Source of the DNA: Luteolibacter sp.
Lineage (GTDB): Bacteria; Verrucomicrobiota; Verrucomicrobiia; Verrucomicrobiales; Akkermansiaceae
Assembly (NCBI GenBank): GCA_021298895.1
Contig: JAJTHK010000112.1
Location: 1 to 32,933, forward strand
Length of the DNA stretch: 32,933 nt
Direction of reading: 5' to 3'
Part shown: piece by piece, positions 6,926 through 15,479 of the stretch
How positions within the stretch are numbered: position 1 is the first letter of the stretch
Layout of the letters: every line of letters begins with the position of its first letter
Program-made: the position numbers and the translations under genes
Notes under the pieces: model-generated
Seen by the model: only the letters and a program-made list of their open reading frames with translations
Database searches by the model: none
Told to the model about the DNA's origin: nothing

Positions 6926-8467
6926 ATGTTCCTAGGCTTCGATTCCTCCACTCAATCCCTCAGCGCAATCGTTCTCGATGCTGATCAAAATAAAATCATT
7001 GCCGAGGCTTCGGTCAATTTCGGCAAAGATCTCCCGCATTACTCAGCTCCCAGCGGTTTCATCCCTGGTGGTTCTTCTGGCGAAGTTCACGCAGATCCGA
7101 TGATGTGGATCGAAGCGCTTGATTTGGTCTTAGGAAAACTCTCCGCGCAGATCGACTTATCGAAAGTTACGATGATCGCCGGCTCCGGCCAACAACATGG
7201 ATCGGTCTATGTGAATGAGTCTTTCGACTCCATCATCGCGAATCTCGATCCGAGCTCCTCTCTTAAAGCACAACTCTCTGCTTCACTGACCCGCTCCACG
7301 TCTCCTATTTGGATGGATACTTCAACAGGTCAAGAGTGCAAGGAAATCGCAAGCGCTGTCGGCGGCAATGCTGAAGTCTGTGCGCGGTCGGGTTCCGTCA
7401 TGATCGAGCGGTTCACGGGTTCGCAAATACGAAAATTTTCCAAACAAAACCCATCCGCCTACGCCGCCACATCTCGCGTTCACTTGGTAAGCTCATTCAT
7501 CGCATCGGTTCTCGCGGGGAAATCTTTACCCATCGATTTCGGCGATGGCGCTGGCATGAACTTGTTGAATCTGAAAGATCTAACATGGGATAAAGATTTG
7601 GTGAATGCCACGGCATCAAACCTAACAGAAAAACTTTTGCCCACGGCTTCTTGCTTAAAGCCACAGGCAACGATCGGCTCCTACTTTATCGAAAAATACG
7701 GTTTCTCCAAAAACTGCCAAGTTTGCCCGTTCACCGGGGATAACCCCGCATCACTCGTCGGCATGGGAGCAACGACTCCAGGCCAAGTCGTTATTTCTCT
7801 CGGAACAAGCGATACATTTTTCGCAGCAATGGCTGAACCAAAAACCGACCCTCAAGGTTTTGGCCACGTATTCGGAAATCCTGCAGGAGGATTTATGTCA
7901 CTGATTTGTTTTCGCAACGGCTCACTTGCCCGCGAAGCCTTGCGCGATGAGCTCGGCGTAGATTGGAGTGCATTCGATCAAGATGCATTATCCTCATCCA
8001 AATCTTCTGCTGGAAAAAACCTCACTCTTCCTTTCTACGGTCCAGAGATAACACCTCGCCATGATTTCGAAAAACCCGTTACGGAGTTTTCAGAGCCACG
8101 AACGGATGCTATAAGTATCCGCTCTCTGTTAGAAGGTCAGTTCCTCAACATGCGTTTGCATTCACAATGGATGGGAATCGCTCCGCAACGCATTCTCCTC
8201 ACTGGTGGAGCATCCAAAAACAACGGGATCGCTCAAATAGTTGCCGATGTTTTTCAAGCGCCAGTCGAGCGCTTGGAAGTTGCCAACTCCGCCGCACTCG
8301 GGGCCGCGCTTATCGCAGCAACTGCCGCTGGAAACAACCTCGTTAACCTCCAATCCATTTTCTGTAAACCTTCGCCCGACTCTCGAATCCTACCAGAAAC
8401 GAGCCTAGCTTCCGCTTACGCAACCGCTCTCGATGCATTCAAAAGATTGCTACAAACCCAAATCTAA
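6926..8467 (+). CDS. xylB: Xylulokinase of the animal XYLB type (FGGY family)
   Basis: Phosphorylates D-xylulose to xylulose 5-phosphate, feeding the pentose phosphate pathway; cytoplasmic. 513 residues with two ASKHA halves. Visible motifs are GFDSSTQSLS (4-13, phosphate loop), SGQQHGS (87-93), SPIWMDTST (126-134), ERFTGSQI (161-168), FTGDNPASLVGM (269-280) with the likely catalytic base D272, VISLGTSDTFF and a C-terminal LLTGGASKN glycine loop. The long segments GSGQQHGSVY, IWMDTST and TGDNPASL match the mammalian xylulokinase pattern better than that of E. coli XylB. No xylA or xylose transporter is next to it, so another ketose is possible. It starts 43 bases after the porin terminator and is the first gene of a closely spaced run. 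Confidence 0.88.
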   Translation: MFLGFDSSTQSLSAIVLDADQNKIIAEASVNFGKDLPHYSAPSGFIPGGSSGEVHADPMMWIEALDLVLGKLSAQIDLSKVTMIAGSGQQHGSVYVNESFDSIIANLDPSSSLKAQLSASLTRSTSPIWMDTSTGQECKEIASAVGGNAEVCARSGSVMIERFTGSQIRKFSKQNPSAYAATSRVHLVSSFIASVLAGKSLPIDFGDGAGMNLLNLKDLTWDKDLVNATASNLTEKLLPTASCLKPQATIGSYFIEKYGFSKNCQVCPFTGDNPASLVGMGATTPGQVVISLGTSDTFFAAMAEPKTDPQGFGHVFGNPAGGFMSLICFRNGSLAREALRDELGVDWSAFDQDALSSSKSSAGKNLTLPFYGPEITPRHDFEKPVTEFSEPRTDAISIRSLLEGQFLNMRLHSQWMGIAPQRILLTGGASKNNGIAQIVADVFQAPVERLEVANSAALGAALIAATAAGNNLVNLQSIFCKPSPDSRILPETSLASAYATALDAFKRLLQTQI

Positions 8468-8493
8468 GCCTTTAATCCAACCAACACACCATT

Positions 8494-9237
8494 ATGCAAT
8501 TTAAAGACCAAGTCGTTGTCGTAACCGGCGCCGGAAGGGGTATCGGCCAAGAAATCGCTAGAGCCTTTGCCGCCGAGGGAGCAAAAGTCGCTTTGATCAG
8601 CCGTAGCGAATCAAGCTGCGGGAGCGCGGCAAATGAAATCAATCAGTCATTCCCAGGTTCTTGCACCGCTTATGCCGTGGATGTTTCCAACCACGATGCC
8701 GTTCAAGATGTCGCCAAACGTATCGGCGATGAAATCGGCGCAGTTTCTATTCTCGTCAACAATGCTGGAATCACCCGTGATGGTTTGCTCATGCGCATGA
8801 AAGAAGATGATTGGGACACCGTTCTCGATACGAATCTCAAAGGCGCGTTTAATACCGTGAAAGCCTTCATGCGACCCCTGATGAAGGGTGAGCACTCACG
8901 CATCATCAATATCGCTTCGGTCATCGGTTTGATCGGTAACGCCGGCCAAGCGAACTATTCTGCCAGTAAGGCCGGACTCATTGGTTTTACCAAAGCCGTT
9001 GCACGTGAACTCGCAGGTCGCGCCGTCACTTGCAACGCCATCGCGCCCGGCTTTATCACGACCGACATGACCGATGAACTTCCAGAAAATGTGAAAGAGG
9101 CCGTGATTTCAAAAATCCCTCTCGCAAGCTTCGGAACCACTGGAGATATTTCCAAAGCTGTATTATTCATCGCCAGCCGCAATGCGCGTTATATCACTGG
9201 CCAAGTTCTAGCTGTCGATGGCGGCATGACCATGTGA
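8494..9237 (+). CDS. fabG: 3-oxoacyl-[ACP] reductase
   Basis: NADPH-dependent reduction of 3-oxoacyl-ACP in fatty acid elongation (FASII); a cytoplasmic tetramer of the classical SDR family. 247 residues, the standard FabG length. Motifs are TGAGRGIG (11-18, cofactor loop), DVSNHDA near 63, NNAGITRDGLLMRM (89-102, typical of FabG rather than other SDRs), N114, S142, YSASK with Y155 and K159, the ITTDMTDELPE lid segment, and a C-terminal ITGQVLAVDGGMTM that forms the tetramer interface. It lies 26 bases after xylB. No fabD, acpP or fabF is next to it, unlike the common fab cluster, so another FabG may exist elsewhere in the genome. Confidence 0.93.
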   Translation: MQFKDQVVVVTGAGRGIGQEIARAFAAEGAKVALISRSESSCGSAANEINQSFPGSCTAYAVDVSNHDAVQDVAKRIGDEIGAVSILVNNAGITRDGLLMRMKEDDWDTVLDTNLKGAFNTVKAFMRPLMKGEHSRIINIASVIGLIGNAGQANYSASKAGLIGFTKAVARELAGRAVTCNAIAPGFITTDMTDELPENVKEAVISKIPLASFGTTGDISKAVLFIASRNARYITGQVLAVDGGMTM

Positions 9238-9271
9238 TGCCATCAAGCACTCGATAACCTCATCAGAACTC

Positions 9272-9757
9272 ATGAACCTTTTCCTCCTTCGTCACGGGAA
9301 CGCCGAAGATCGAAATGCGTTATCTCCAGACGACTTTTCCCGAGCGCTGTTGGAAAAAGGTCATCAACAAGCACGGAACGCTGCTCGCATTTTATCGAGT
9401 GCCACAATGTTGCCGGATATCGTGTTGTGCAGCCCTCTTGTCCGCGCGCGCGAGACCGCAGAATCATTCACCCAAGCGGCCAATATGCCGGGACCAGTCA
9501 TTCAATCATGGCTTGCTTGCGGTATGAATCCAGAAACCGCTCTCTCCGAACTGCAAGGGTTTTTGGATTTCAAAAGCGTCATGATCGTAGGCCATGAACC
9601 AGATTTTTCCGAATTCGCCCAATATCTCCTAGGCTGCAGCGCAGATACCATAGAAATCCGCAAAGGCTCGATTGCCTGTTTCGAGGTCTTTCCTCCTTCA
9701 CGAAAAGCCACTCTCCGCTTTCTCATTCCCTTCAAGCTCGCCAAACACATGGAATAA
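9272..9757 (+). CDS. sixA: SixA-type phosphohistidine phosphatase
   Basis: A 161-residue member of the histidine-phosphatase superfamily. SixA removes phosphate from histidine residues of phosphotransfer proteins: the ArcB HPt domain, or NPr of the nitrogen PTS in E. coli. Seen are FLLRHGNAED (4-13) with the nucleophile H8, CSPLVRARETAE (53-64) with the second arginine, and VGHEPDFSEFA (106-116) with H108. The small size without a lid insertion fits SixA rather than phosphoglycerate mutase. It starts 34 bases after fabG. The partner protein is not identifiable from the window. Confidence 0.88.
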   Translation: MNLFLLRHGNAEDRNALSPDDFSRALLEKGHQQARNAARILSSATMLPDIVLCSPLVRARETAESFTQAANMPGPVIQSWLACGMNPETALSELQGFLDFKSVMIVGHEPDFSEFAQYLLGCSADTIEIRKGSIACFEVFPPSRKATLRFLIPFKLAKHME

Positions 9758-9801
9758 GTCCACATTTCTGGTGTTCCTCACTTTCTTAACTCTCACAGTC
9801 C

Positions 9802-10890
9802 ATGTCATCGACCTTCGGTAAACTTTTCCGCATCCACACTTACGGTGAATCTCACGGTGGCGGCGTCGGCGTAATTATTGACGGCTGTCCGCCTCGCGTC
9901 CCGATTACCCAGGAAATCATCCAACGAGAGCTGGATCGTCGTCGTCCCGGACAATCCGAAATCGTCACTCCTCGCAAAGAACCTGACACCGCAGAAATCT
10001 TATCTGGAGTCCAAGATAACTTAACTTTGGGAACTCCGATTTCTATCATGGTGCGCAATACCGACCAGCGACCATCTGCCTACGACGAAATGTCAGAAAA
10101 ATACCGGCCGTCTCACGCAGATTTTACCTATGATGCAAAATATGGAATCCGTGCCGCATCAGGCGGTGGCCGAGCCTCAGCCCGCGAGACCATCGGGCGC
10201 GTCGCGGCTGCTGCTATCGGCAAACAAGTCATCAACCAACTCTGCCCCGGTATTGAAATCCTTGCTTGGGTCAAATCCATCCAACATATCCAAGCAAACG
10301 TCGATCCTAGTTCAGTGACCAGTGAGACGATCGAATCTAACATTGTTCGCACCGGTGATCCATTGGCTGCAGAAGAAATGATTTCACACATAAAAGCGAT
10401 TCGCTCCGATGGAAATTCTGTCGGCGGCGTGATCGAATGCGTGATTCGCAACTGCCCTCCGGGTCTAGGAGAACCCATTTTTGATAAACTCGAAGCCGAG
10501 CTCGCCAAGGCAATGCTTTCCATTCCCGCAACAAAGGGCTTCGAGATAGGCTCGGGCTTCTCTGGTACTTTGCTTACCGGCAAAGAACACAATGACCCTT
10601 TCGAGATGCGTGATGGTAAAATCCGAACCATTACTAATCACTCTGGCGGAATCCAAGGCGGTATATCTAATGGCGAAAATATCATATTCCGCGTCGCTTT
10701 CAAGCCAACCGCAACCATCATTTCCACTCAGGAAACCGTGACCAAAAAAGGCGAAAACTCCACGCTACAGGGTAAAGGCCGTCATGATGCCTGCGTATTA
10801 CCGCGTGCTGTACCCATCGTTGAAGCCATGGCGACTCTTGTCCTAATTGATCACCTAATGCTACAGCGCGCCAGTGGACCAATCTGTTAG
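9802..10890 (+). CDS. aroC: Chorismate synthase
   Basis: The last step of the shikimate pathway: anti-1,4 elimination of phosphate from EPSP to give chorismate, using reduced FMN. 362 residues, the normal length. Family signatures are [12 protein letters not shown] (13-24) with H18, RRRPGQS (46-52), [10 protein letters not shown] (101-110) with the second catalytic histidine, and the FMN-site block [19 protein letters not shown] (121-139). Near the end come [13 protein letters not shown] and the [12 protein letters not shown] segment. It is followed after 3 bases by a membrane-protein gene on the same strand. Confidence 0.97.
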   Translation: MSSTFGKLFRIHTYGESHGGGVGVIIDGCPPRVPITQEIIQRELDRRRPGQSEIVTPRKEPDTAEILSGVQDNLTLGTPISIMVRNTDQRPSAYDEMSEKYRPSHADFTYDAKYGIRAASGGGRASARETIGRVAAAAIGKQVINQLCPGIEILAWVKSIQHIQANVDPSSVTSETIESNIVRTGDPLAAEEMISHIKAIRSDGNSVGGVIECVIRNCPPGLGEPIFDKLEAELAKAMLSIPATKGFEIGSGFSGTLLTGKEHNDPFEMRDGKIRTITNHSGGIQGGISNGENIIFRVAFKPTATIISTQETVTKKGENSTLQGKGRHDACVLPRAVPIVEAMATLVLIDHLMLQRASGPIC

Positions 10891-10893
10891 AAC

Positions 10894-11673
10894 ATGGAGG
10901 CTCTATCCCAGATCTCTCTCGGTGCTGCCGTGCTGCTTATATTTGCAGTCTGCGTCCTCTACATGCTGATCCGTGGCCTCCTCCGAACCATGACCAATCT
11001 AACAGTTATCGCACTGAGCTTATGGATAGGATTTTTAACATGGCAAAAAGCCCCTACACTCGCCTACCAGTGGACCAACCAAACTTCCTCTCTGATCACT
11101 ACTGGATTGCCTATTCTTGCATTTGTCATATCATTTATCTTGATCCGGAAAATTCTCAAATTTTTCTTCACCCCCATTTACACTCAGCCCGAAGAATACG
11201 AAGACGAACCGCCCCCATCCCGCTCTCTCGTAGGTAAACTCTTCATCACTTTCATTTTTGCCTCCGCTCTTTGCTTGATCGCAGCAGCTATGCTTCATCA
11301 CTTCACTTCTATCGCTGAAATTCGAGATCACGCCAAAAACGGTAACTTACAAAATGACTTTCCCAGCTTCGCTGTACGCTTAAAAAATTCTCTCTCAAAT
11401 GCGATACCGGATTCACTGATGGATAAACTCGACCCACTCGCATCTAAGCCCAGAGTCGAACTCGCAAAATGGATCACAAGCGCTTCTAAAACCCCATCAC
11501 AAGTCAAAATCGACCCTAAAACCGTCGACCCCCTGCCCCGAGCCGCTGTGATCGACAACCCAGAACTCCTCTCCCTTGCAAAGAAAGGCCGTTTCAGCAC
11601 CCTGCTACGTCATCCTTTGCTTACCCAAGCCATCAACGATCCCGCGATAAAAAAGGCTCTTGGGGTCAAATGA
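10894..11673 (+). CDS. CvpA-like four-helix membrane protein
   Basis: A 259-residue inner-membrane protein with four predicted hydrophobic helices: about 9-31, 33-50, 68-88 and 113-134. The third and fourth helices are separated by an acidic, proline-rich loop around TQPEEYEDEPPPS. After residue 140 comes a soluble tail of about 120 residues with no motif I recognise. The four-helix layout recalls the CvpA family (colicin V production, envelope maintenance), but sequence signatures are weak. It starts 3 bases after aroC, so the two are cotranscribed and probably translationally coupled. Next comes the outer-membrane LptD-like gene, which is compatible with an envelope role (inference). Confidence 0.65.
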   Translation: MEALSQISLGAAVLLIFAVCVLYMLIRGLLRTMTNLTVIALSLWIGFLTWQKAPTLAYQWTNQTSSLITTGLPILAFVISFILIRKILKFFFTPIYTQPEEYEDEPPPSRSLVGKLFITFIFASALCLIAAAMLHHFTSIAEIRDHAKNGNLQNDFPSFAVRLKNSLSNAIPDSLMDKLDPLASKPRVELAKWITSASKTPSQVKIDPKTVDPLPRAAVIDNPELLSLAKKGRFSTLLRHPLLTQAINDPAIKKALGVK

Positions 11674-11760
11674 CATATTTCCTAGCTGTGGCAGTTCAAT
11701 CGTTCAGGACTCATCTTGCGCCTTTACTTACCCACCTCCCATCTTGTTGACTCTGCGGTG

Positions 11761-14229
11761 ATGTCACACTTCCGTTTCTCCATAACCACTCTGTCATCGC
11801 TAGGATTCTTGCTTTTAATTCTTAAAGCCCAAGAAAGTCCTGTGCTACCTGATAATGAAGCTGTGCCAACTCCAGTAGAGAAAATTCAACCTGTTCCAGC
11901 CCCAGAAATTCCTCTGGGTGAACTCCAAGAAGCCCCAGCCTTACCTGAAAATCTCAAAATTAATAACCACGGTGGGACGATCGAAGGAAATCTTGAAGAG
12001 GGCATCCGTCTAGGCGGACCCGTCCATGTCACTGGTGATAATGGATTGGAAATTTTCGCTAAACGCGCAGGCGTTGACCTAAAAGCGAAGTCTGTGACTT
12101 TTGATGAAGATGTTTCCGTCTACCAAGGCACTATATTACAACGGGGAAAACGTGCAGTTTACTTTTACGAAACCGGGATTATCGACGCATCTGAACTGCG
12201 CATATCGATGGATTCGATCTTGTTAGAATCTGGAAGATTTACCAGCAAAAGCGAAGGGCCTGACCGAGTATTCATTGGTAGAAACGCAGGCATCTCAACT
12301 GATGACGTCCAAGATCCTAGTTTTTGGGTTAGATCAAATAAAACCACAGTTTATCCTGGCGAGCGCGTCACTTTTCAAAATCTCAAATTATATGCAGGTG
12401 ACACAAGCGTGTTTTGGTTACCTTATTTGAGCCAACCTCTCAATGGGGAACTCGGTTATCAATTCGTCCCTGGCGCCAGGAGCAACTGGGGACCTTTCCT
12501 ACTCAATACATATGGAACCATGCTCGGCGGCGAAATTAACCCTCTGACAGGTGAAAAAGAAGACGCATGGTTACTCTCTAGATGGAAACTTGATCTACGA
12601 TCCACACGTGGCGCTGCATTTGGCCTAGATCTTGTCGACACTCGACAAAACTACCGAGATGAAATCAGTGGCTTCAGTATATATTACGCTCACGATCAAG
12701 AGCCTACAGATTCTCGAACTAATATCTCTCGCACATCCATCCATACAGAACGTCTCGAAATTGAACTGAAAACACGTTACGAATTAGAGTTAGAGCAAGA
12801 TGCCAATTGGAGACTGGATACCAACTTGAATTACCTCTCCGACAAGTATTATCTCGAAGATTTCGATCCCCGCCTCTATCGAACCAACCCAGCACCAGAT
12901 AATACAATTGGATTCTATCGCAGAGATGAGGGTTCTTTACTTTCGCTCTTCGGACGATTTCGTGTGAACAACTTTTATCGCACTGACACCCAATCGCCTG
13001 AGATTGCTTTTGATCAAGCACGTAGGTCTATTCTTGGCAGCCCTATTCTTCATGAAGGCCAAACATCATTTTCCATTCGTGGAGAAGAAGCAGCAGATAT
13101 CACACGAAATAATATTATAAATCCCCTACTCTCAATGCCCGTTGCCGATCCTGACCTACTCCGACAACTTAATGGATATGAAAGAAATCTCGTAGAACAG
13201 ATAAGAGCTTTAGATGCGATAAATCCATTAGACCCGCGCATTCCACTTTTAAGAGCCCAATTATTAGATACTGGATACAATCGTTTTCACACCAATCACT
13301 CTTTCTCAGCTCCGTTTACTTACGAAGATTGGTTCACACTCACTCCCCATATTGGAGGTGCATATACTCACTACTCAGCAGTGCAAGGCCCAGCCGTTTC
13401 AGATGCACGCTTTATGCTCCACGGCGGCACAGAAGCAGCACTTAAATTTTCGAAAAACTATGGAAATATCAGAAATAGAGACCTCGGTATAGATGGCCTG
13501 CTTCACATCTTCCAACCATATGTAAATTGGTCCGTCACCTCAGTTGATGAGCTGGATCAAGATTACCCTAAAATTGACCACCTGACATTCACCACACGAC
13601 CACGCTCACTCGATCCTTTGCGATACACAGCTATCGATGAATATGAAAGCTGGAACATCATCAGGATGGGCGGACGCCATCAACTCATCACTCGCCGAGA
13701 TGATCAATCTCATGAATGGCTCTATCTAGACACCTACATGGATTCATACATCGATGATCCTGAAGGCAACCGAGATTACTCGAACCTATACAACGACATA
13801 CGTTGGCAACCTCTCCCTTGGCTAGGGATTGATCTGGAAACCCAGCTTCCAGTATTTGATAGAGGATCTGGATTCTCGGAGCTAAGCACCAGAGTCCGAT
13901 TTATGCCAAATGAAAACTGGGAGTTCTCTATAGCTTACCGCGAACTCAATAACCACCCAGTTTTATTAGACTCAAATCGTATCGACCTGAGCACTTATAT
14001 ACGTCTCAGTGAAAACTGGGGCGTTGGATCTCGTCATATTTTTGAAATGGATGACGGAACTATGGAGCTCCAACAATACACCCTCCAAAGAGAGCTTGGA
14101 GACTGGGTTGCTGGTGTAGGGTTAAGCCATATGAACAACCGCTATGAAGACGAATTCGCACTCATATTTAGCCTCTCTCTAAAAAGCTTCCCATCCGCAT
14201 CCCTCCCACTAAGTTTAGGACAAAACTAG
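11761..14229 (+). CDS. LptD/OstA-like outer-membrane protein
   Basis: Probably the LPS-assembly translocon of the outer membrane, which inserts lipopolysaccharide delivered across the periplasm. 822 residues from the ATG at 11761. The frame is open to 11716, but the signal peptide (MSHFRFSITTLSSLGFLLLILKAQ) starts here. Then comes a proline/glutamate-rich linker, and an OstA-type beta-jellyroll around residues 90-160 with repeated short strands (VTFDEDVSVYQG, RGKRAVYFYETG). A large C-terminal beta-barrel follows (about 190-822) with alternating strands such as RWKLDLRSTRGAAFGLDLVDT. I see no obvious LptD cysteine pairs, so the disulfide-controlled assembly of E. coli LptD may not apply. Use of LptD for LPS export here is inferred from family; a related organic-solvent-tolerance protein is the alternative. 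Confidence 0.8.
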   Translation: MSHFRFSITTLSSLGFLLLILKAQESPVLPDNEAVPTPVEKIQPVPAPEIPLGELQEAPALPENLKINNHGGTIEGNLEEGIRLGGPVHVTGDNGLEIFAKRAGVDLKAKSVTFDEDVSVYQGTILQRGKRAVYFYETGIIDASELRISMDSILLESGRFTSKSEGPDRVFIGRNAGISTDDVQDPSFWVRSNKTTVYPGERVTFQNLKLYAGDTSVFWLPYLSQPLNGELGYQFVPGARSNWGPFLLNTYGTMLGGEINPLTGEKEDAWLLSRWKLDLRSTRGAAFGLDLVDTRQNYRDEISGFSIYYAHDQEPTDSRTNISRTSIHTERLEIELKTRYELELEQDANWRLDTNLNYLSDKYYLEDFDPRLYRTNPAPDNTIGFYRRDEGSLLSLFGRFRVNNFYRTDTQSPEIAFDQARRSILGSPILHEGQTSFSIRGEEAADITRNNIINPLLSMPVADPDLLRQLNGYERNLVEQIRALDAINPLDPRIPLLRAQLLDTGYNRFHTNHSFSAPFTYEDWFTLTPHIGGAYTHYSAVQGPAVSDARFMLHGGTEAALKFSKNYGNIRNRDLGIDGLLHIFQPYVNWSVTSVDELDQDYPKIDHLTFTTRPRSLDPLRYTAIDEYESWNIIRMGGRHQLITRRDDQSHEWLYLDTYMDSYIDDPEGNRDYSNLYNDIRWQPLPWLGIDLETQLPVFDRGSGFSELSTRVRFMPNENWEFSIAYRELNNHPVLLDSNRIDLSTYIRLSENWGVGSRHIFEMDDGTMELQQYTLQRELGDWVAGVGLSHMNNRYEDEFALIFSLSLKSFPSASLPLSLGQN

Positions 14230-14238
14230 ATCAATATC

Positions 14239-14883
14239 ATGCCAATCACACCAACTGCTCTTTTAGATTCCCTAAACTATAGATATGCAACAAAAGTTTT
14301 CGACCCCACACGCAAGATAAATGCGGAAACCTTATTAGCGTTAAAGACGTGCTTAACTCTAACACCATCATCTTTTGGTTTACAGCCGTGGAAATTTATC
14401 GTGGTAGATTCACCAGAAATCCGTGAAAAGCTAAAATCAGCCTCATGGGGACAGCCCCAAGTTACAGACGCTTCTCACCTTGTCGTTCTGACCACGCGGA
14501 CGAATCTTACCCAGAAGGATATTGATAAGTGGATTACTCGACTCTCAGAAGTTCAAGAAACTCCTCTAGAAAATCTCGCGGGATACGCAGGCATGATCTC
14601 CTCCTTTACCAGCAACATGAGCGAAGTCGAAAAACAGGCATGGAATACTCGCCAGGTCTACATCGCTCTTGGCCAGCTGATGACTGCAGCTGCAGTGATA
14701 GGCGTAGATACTTGCCCGCTTGAAGGTATTTCTCCGAACGACTATGACGAAATACTCGGCTTAAAAGGCTCCGGATACGCAACCGCGGTCGCATGTGCTC
14801 TGGGCTATCGTTCCACAGAAGATAAATATGCAGATGCTAAAAAAGCAAGATTCCCATCGAGTGACCTCATCGCGCACATCTAA
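14239..14883 (+). CDS. NAD(P)H-dependent nitroreductase-family oxidoreductase
   Basis: A 214-residue FMN-dependent flavoprotein of the nitroreductase superfamily, cytoplasmic. Members reduce nitroaromatics, quinones or flavins. Visible are LNYRYATKVFDPTRKI near the N-terminus (the FMN phosphate R-Y region), LTPSSFGLQPWKFIVV (39-54; the S-S-x-G-x-Q-P-W signature of NfsB-like enzymes), the internal dimer helix, and VDTCPLEGISPNDYDEIL with a C-terminal ACALGYRSTEDKYADAKKAR segment. It starts 9 bases after the lptD-like gene and ends overlapping the convergent methyltransferase by 4 bases. The substrate cannot be read from the sequence. Confidence 0.88.
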   Translation: MPITPTALLDSLNYRYATKVFDPTRKINAETLLALKTCLTLTPSSFGLQPWKFIVVDSPEIREKLKSASWGQPQVTDASHLVVLTTRTNLTQKDIDKWITRLSEVQETPLENLAGYAGMISSFTSNMSEVEKQAWNTRQVYIALGQLMTAAAVIGVDTCPLEGISPNDYDEILGLKGSGYATAVACALGYRSTEDKYADAKKARFPSSDLIAHI

Positions 14884-15473
14884 ATTTTTCTCCAGATTCC
14901 GATCCATCTATCTACGCTTTTTCCTTCCGCATCTGGAAGATATCTAGATTTACTATTTCTAACATTTAGAACTAGTTTCGCATCGCGCTCGCGCATGCTA
15001 GCCAAGAAGAGATCGTGCTCTAAATCAAAATAGGAAGTGCACACCAATAATCCATTGGACTTCATGGCTAAAAGCGATTCATCCAATATTCCCTCCCACA
15101 CCATAGGCTCATGCCAATAGTTTTGATGACGAATAAAAACCAAATCAAACTCGGGTAAGGTTTTCATTCTTCCAAGCATGGCCGCATTACCCTCCATAAA
15201 ATAAACCTCACAATCAGTTGATTTCCAACGACGCGCAGCCTCTTCAATCGCATCTGCTCTTATATCAATACCGAGATAAAAGCCAACACGTGCAGGGCTC
15301 AATGCATTCACCAATACTCCTGTTTCATCTGCACGTCCGCAGGCAAGATTGAGAACTGATATTTTATTATCAAAATTCAAATCACATGCGGATAATGAAT
15401 CTTTCAATAAAAAACCCAACCGCTGGACATCTCCATCAATTCCTTCGTATGAAAAAGGCATTTGCTGAATCAT
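14880..15473 (-). CDS. Class I SAM-dependent methyltransferase
   Basis: A 197-residue soluble protein with a Rossmann methyltransferase fold. Motif I reads VLNLACGRADETGV (about 39-52), motif II is LGIDIRADAIEEA (about 68-80), VYFMEGNAAML is the adenine-contact strand, and FDLVFIRHQNYWHEP fits motif IV. The motif I glycine pattern is reduced (NLACG rather than DxGxGxG). The substrate is unknown; the IRHQNYWHEP segment is unusual. It starts 6 bases after the DUF4340 gene, so it belongs to that operon. Its job there is not evident. Confidence 0.78.
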   Translation of the reverse strand: MIQQMPFSYEGIDGDVQRLGFLLKDSLSACDLNFDNKISVLNLACGRADETGVLVNALSPARVGFYLGIDIRADAIEEAARRWKSTDCEVYFMEGNAAMLGRMKTLPEFDLVFIRHQNYWHEPMVWEGILDESLLAMKSNGLLVCTSYFDLEHDLFLASMRERDAKLVLNVRNSKSRYLPDAEGKSVDRWIGIWRKI

Positions 15474-15479
15474 ATGCGT

